Origin: Nematostella vectensis
Taxonomy: Eukaryota > Cnidaria > Anthozoa > Actiniaria > Edwardsiidae
DNA length: 64,000 nucleotides
Assembly: GCF_932526225.1 (NCBI RefSeq)
Contig: NC_064042.1
Span: forward strand, 7,433,540-7,497,539
Reading direction: 5' to 3'
Numbering within the stretch: position 1 is the stretch's first letter; each line of letters starts with the position of its first letter. The notes beneath the pieces were generated by a model. It did not search any database and was not told where the DNA came from. It saw only the letters and a list, made by a program, of their open reading frames with translations. A program made the position numbers and the translations under genes. Below, in pieces: positions 59,570 to 64,000 of the stretch.

Positions 59570-60124
59570 GTACTGTAGGCCTTTATCTATACCTACTGAC
59601 CCAAAACCCCGAGATAATGATTTGTAGAAATAAAACTTTGTAGTTTGAAGAGTCTTTATTCAAATGAGATGTCCTTTCAAAGCTTTTTTGCACAAGGCTT
59701 TTGCTACTCACTACACGGCCATGAGATTTTGGGGGAATAAGGCATGTTAAAATCACCCTGAAGCACGATTTAAAGAATGTTTACTTTCTTTGTAAGTTAA
59801 TCTTGGAAGAAAGGAATGCAGATCTAATAAAACATGACAAAGCACGAATTACTGTTTCAGGAAACTCTGACATATCGCAGGAGCACTCCATTGACTGAAT
59901 ATCGCAGGAGCACTCCATTGACTGAAAGCACTCTTTGAACTTCAGAGTTTTGTTACAAACTTTAATTACATTTTGCCACACTTGAACAATTTTAAAATTT
60001 TTTTGTTCTTTTTGAGGTACTCTTCAGCTTGATTTGTGTTGATTATGAGAAGGGGGCTCATACAATTCTTTGAAAAGAATCTGCCATTTCTTTGTTCGTG
60101 AACTATCAGACAAAATCATAATAT
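59570..60124 (+). other. DLG intron 4, left part
   Basis: No exon. A 27-bp sequence (atatcgcaggagcactccattgactgaa) is tandemly duplicated at about 59873-59927. The rest is AT-rich. Confidence 0.5.
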
Positions 60125-60706
60125 CAGGGCTTCTGGAATTACGCGCTTGTGCGGAAGCGCGTAATTTGGCTTTTTCCGCGTAATACACAAATTTCCGTGT
60201 AATCCCGCGTAATTTAGCTAATATTTGAAAGACAAAACATTTAAGTGCACAGCTGGTGTGTTCTTTTTAGGGTTCTTACCTCTATTTCTTGTAAAAAAGA
60301 CATAATTTTTCGTAAGAGTGTGATATTTCGAACTGAATTTCGAAAACAAATAAAATGACTAGGCGTTCTTTGCTAAACCGCGAAGGCCTAGGACTAATAA
60401 TAAAATACATTTTTTAATTGGCTGGAGCCAATGAAAACTCGTGCAAAAAAAATAAATCTTTTTTAAGTTATTTCGTGCTTTTCTTCGGTACAAAATGTAG
60501 TTTTGGCGTAACCCTTGATATTCCATGTAATTTAGCGCGTAATTCGGTAAAGAATCCCAAAAAAAATTTGATTTTTAAAGAAAAATGTATTGCAAAATCA
60601 CGTGTAATTTAGTGCCTAATGATTGATTTTCCGCGTAATTTAGCGCATAATTTAGCAAAGAATCCAGCATAATTTTGATTTTTTTCCGCGTAATTCCAGA
60701 AGCCCT
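60125..60706. mobile_element. Inverted-repeat element with perfect 20-bp ends and internal CGCGTAATTT repeats
   Basis: agggcttctggaattacgcg (60126-60145) is perfectly inverted at 60687-60706. taatat flanks both sides (60119-60124 and 60707-60712), a possible target duplication. The interior carries many copies of cgcgtaattt, tccgcgtaat and gcgcgtaattcgg. The unit begins CAGGG, as some hAT elements do, but the 8-bp duplication of hAT is not evident. The open frame 60418-60612 is not recognisable. Confidence 0.8.
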
Positions 60707-63700
60707 TAATATGTTTGTTTTTATTTAGCGATTGAAATAATCAAATTTTCAATAGAGAGACTCCTGCAATTTATATAATCTGTAATCAACAATCCATCAT
60801 ATTCATTACCTATGAAACCCATTCAACTCTTTGATTAACAGACACGGTGAAATAGCTGTTCATTGCTAGCTCACAAGAACATCCAGTTATAGTTTCATCA
60901 AAAGGGAATCCCGCTACAGAAATGTCTGTTAACAGAGTTGATTGTGTTTGGGTCATTGATCTGATTTTGTATTTAATGATTTTTATTAGTTAATAATGGC
61001 ATAATATAAACATGAAACCATGCTATAAAAGGGTATATGCCAGGAATTCGTCAGCTTCATTTGTCATTCAACCTCTCAGTCAACAAGAGCTCCCACTAGT
61101 GCTTTGACTAAAGAGGAATATTTTTTCCTCCATCCTAGAATATTGCCAAGCATTTCAACTTAGAATATCATAGAAAGTACAAGGAAAGCTTAAAAAGTCC
61201 TTGCTTAATGCATAATCAGAAAATGCAAACTTACATTGATATGTGATCCTGCTTTTTGGAGCATCATGTATTACTCCAGCACAAACCATCTGCTGGTAGA
61301 AAACCTGCAATAGTTCAATGGTTCAATGAAGGATCAATGAATAATTTCCTTCTAACGATTCAGGAATTACCCAGAGATATCACCTTTTTTTTTTAATTCA
61401 GAACCACAAATTGTATAATTGCTTCTTCGTTTCATTTTTGCTACAGAAATCTAAGATATAAAAGCAAATCAAGGCAATTCATCTGTTCAATTTGAGTTGC
61501 GTTGCCACCAGCCCTTTTTGTTTTAATTCAAAATGTTAATTTGTGGATAGTACTTACTTTTTTATTACATGGTTTCGTGTTTAAGCTTGGTAATTGACCA
61601 GGTAGGTTGTCATGGTGAGCTACATGTGTTATTAAAATTCTTGTGGTGCTAAGTTCTCAATGCACAGGTGCACATTTCACAGCATTGCGCATGGCTTTTA
61701 TGCATGTTTCTTCAGTGCCTGTTAAATTATGCTGATTTTATTGGTTATGTTGGTAGGTGTTGCTTGAGTGTTGCATTAGTGGTTTGTTCAAGTGCTTTTG
61801 TTTGCATTGCTGGTTTGTGAAGGTGGTCCCTCTTGTATATGATAGCTTGCATGGTACATTAATAATAGTCTCCTATGTTGTTTTTTGAATCTTTATCTAG
61901 CGCTTCTCAATCATACCAAAAATCTATCTTTTATTTATCAACATTTGTGTTAAAAAGCCTTGCTAGACATAGATGTATGCCTAGCTGTCTGTTAGTGTCA
62001 GAACTTTGACTTCTGCTTTCAACACATGTTTGCGCATCATGGTAATAACTGCCATGGGACATGGCATGTGTAGACTATTCTCTGGTACAACCGTCTCATT
62101 CATCAGCATATTCATCAAGCAAGTCATTATGTGCATCAATTTTAAAATCCTACAAGAGGATACAAAAATTTCAAAGCCAATACAGGAAAACAGAAAAAAT
62201 AAATCAAAGTCAACTTTTGTTATTAACAATCAATTTAAAAATCCTACAAGAAGGTACTAAAATTACTTTTTTACAGCCAAATTTGTTGTTGTGCGACCTC
62301 AGCGAATCCAAAATCCTTGTCTAGTTTGGGAATAGCGCGTAGTCAGACACAAGCTTTGAGGGTGGTTTGTCTGGTTTTGATTGTTTGGTTTGATTGACTA
62401 CTCATTTTTCCCAAACGAAGAAAGGAATTTTTGATTCTGGTAGGTCGCGCAACAATGAATTTGGCTATAACCAAAACTGGTTCAATGTGACTTAATATTC
62501 ATTATGGGCTAATGTGCGACAAAACAATATAGTTCTTAGAACAAAAAAGTTGGAGTAACTCTGAATCAAAGCTCAATCTTCTGGGTTATAATTTTTAAGT
62601 CTGAAGGCTTACAGGTATACAATAGTTTTTTTTTTATCAAGTATAAAGTTCATGACAAAGATGTACTTTTTAATGAGAACTTATTTACCTATATGGTCAT
62701 ATGCAAAATATCTTGGTCAGACCATATATCTATGGTCAGAGTATAGCAAATAGCTGAAGTTGTCTCAGTACTAGGGTTCTGTAATTTTTTTCCTGTAGAG
62801 TCATCTTTGTTTAAGCTCTTTCTTTTTAACCTTTCTTGAGTTATAAGCTATATTGCATAACACATCTTGGTTGCTGCAACGTTAGGTGAAAGCCTCCCTA
62901 CTCTTAAGGAGACTTACTCTTATCAAATCATGCTGCCTGTTCCACAAGTTTTCCAAATTGAAATGCTAATTTGCTAATCTTACTAACAAAATAGAGAAAT
63001 GATCATCACATTGCCCATAATGTTTTTTTTCTACTTTTAAGCTAATCAAATGAAGTATAAATAAATTTTTCATGGGTTTTCATAAATTTGTTATGGGTGG
63101 GTTCAGGTTTCTTTTACAAACTTGTTGTCTTTATCAGATTTAAAACATAGACTGAGATGGTATCACTATTTAGAAAATGACTTGTATTCGACTCTTGATC
63201 CTTATAGCTTAGACACCAAGCTTGAGTTTCCTGTCACCTTTATCTAATCCTCCACCTCTGCAATAACAAGGGCAAGAGGTGATAAAGCCAGACAACCCCA
63301 TTTACATGCTGGTACCATGTCAGACTATACTTTTATGATGATTGGCAGCTTGTTGTTAAAGCGTCACGATCCATCTAATGACTTTCTCATCAGACAATCA
63401 AAATTATTAATTCATATCTGAATCACCACAAAAAAATTAATTGGGGTTTTTAAAAAAAGAATCCTAAACAAATAGGCCAAAGTGTTGATGATTTTTCTTT
63501 GCTCAGAGTTATAGTTTTCATTCTATTGTTGTTTATAGTTATTTTTCTGTGTTTTTAGGTTCAAGAAAACGGTAGCTCCAGCGATTAGTGGGAGAATTCC
63601 ACAAGTGCAATCTATAAAATTTCCAATTGCAATATATTCCAATTAGGCAAATGTTGCCAATATAGAATTAATCCCATACAGTACAGTATAGCTAATTACA

Positions 63701-64000
63701 CATATTCACATACTATCACATACATATATACCTACCATACATTTTTTAATAAACAGAGAAATGCTAGGTTTCCATTAAAATTCCCAATTAAAAATATCTC
63801 ATATATTTTTCAGATGCTGTTTTTAACCTATATTTTGAGGAAGAGAAATGTCAAATGCAGCTCATTATTTTTTCATGCTATAATTCAGATCATTTTCAGA
63901 ATGTAACGTAGACTAACATTGTATAACCTTGTCATTTAAAATAAAATAATTATTTGGAAAACTTGTGGATTGTCTCAGTACCAATGGCATTTGTAAGCCT
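60707..64000 (+). other. DLG intron 4 continued; no secure exon, possible micro-exon near 63560
   Basis: Includes the second copy of the dispersed repeat (61872-62065). At 63543-63560 gtgtttttag precedes gttcaagaaaacg|gtagct, which could be a 13-base exon in phase (VQEN), or, read through, VQENGSSSD-stop. No other DLG exon was found, so PDZ exons lie further right. Confidence 0.35.

Overview
The window is animal nuclear DNA: AT-rich, intron-containing, with GT-AG splice sites and compact genes. The proteins are close to vertebrate orthologues and often keep the vertebrate intron phase, while the spacers are full of short inverted-repeat elements (MITEs), minisatellites and decayed retrotransposons. 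This pattern fits an anthozoan cnidarian, most likely a sea anemone such as Nematostella. That is inferred from style and protein similarity; no marker here proves it.

Layout. (1) 1-2568, + strand: 3' part of RNF7/RBX2. (2) 3436-5240: a 1.8-kb minisatellite. (3) 7348-11487, - strand: a complete seven-exon DCUN1D1/2 gene, head to head with (4) 11910-12449, +: a single-exon SNX24/SNX22-type PX protein. (5) 13878-15620: a 1.7-kb TTAA-flanked inverted-repeat element. (6) 17097-19015, -: a two-exon class A GPCR. (7) About 19-28.5 kb: gene-poor and rich in inverted repeats. (8) 28561-41637, -: a nine-exon poly(ADP-ribose) glycohydrolase (PARG) whose catalytic domain is interrupted by about 800 residues resembling the disordered, amphipathic-helix-rich body of AKAP11/SPHKAP. 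(9) 45683-46333, +: an intronless Rab29/Rab32-like GTPase with altered nucleotide-binding motifs. (10) 47483-51172, -: a two-exon protein with an N-terminal membrane segment, a ZZ zinc finger and EF-hands; its intron holds a decayed Ty3/gypsy element. (11) 51466-53796, +: ANAPC16, head to head with the previous gene. (12) 55962 to beyond the window, +: the first exons of a discs-large (DLG) gene with its L27 domain.

How the genes relate. RNF7 and DCUN1D are convergent neighbours and both act in cullin neddylation (RBX2 with CUL5; DCN1-like proteins as neddylation cofactors). ANAPC16 belongs to another cullin-RING-type ligase, the APC/C. The remaining genes look like ordinary unlinked neighbours. 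The most interesting object is the PARG gene: it keeps the GGG-x7-QEE catalytic signature and may represent the ancestor-like form linking PARG to the AKAP11/SPHKAP anchoring proteins.

Exons were read by eye from protein similarity and splice sites. Reading frames close exactly for RNF7, DCUN1D, the GPCR, PARG, the ZZ/EF-hand gene, ANAPC16 and the DLG exons seen, which supports these models. UTRs and transcription starts are not resolved.
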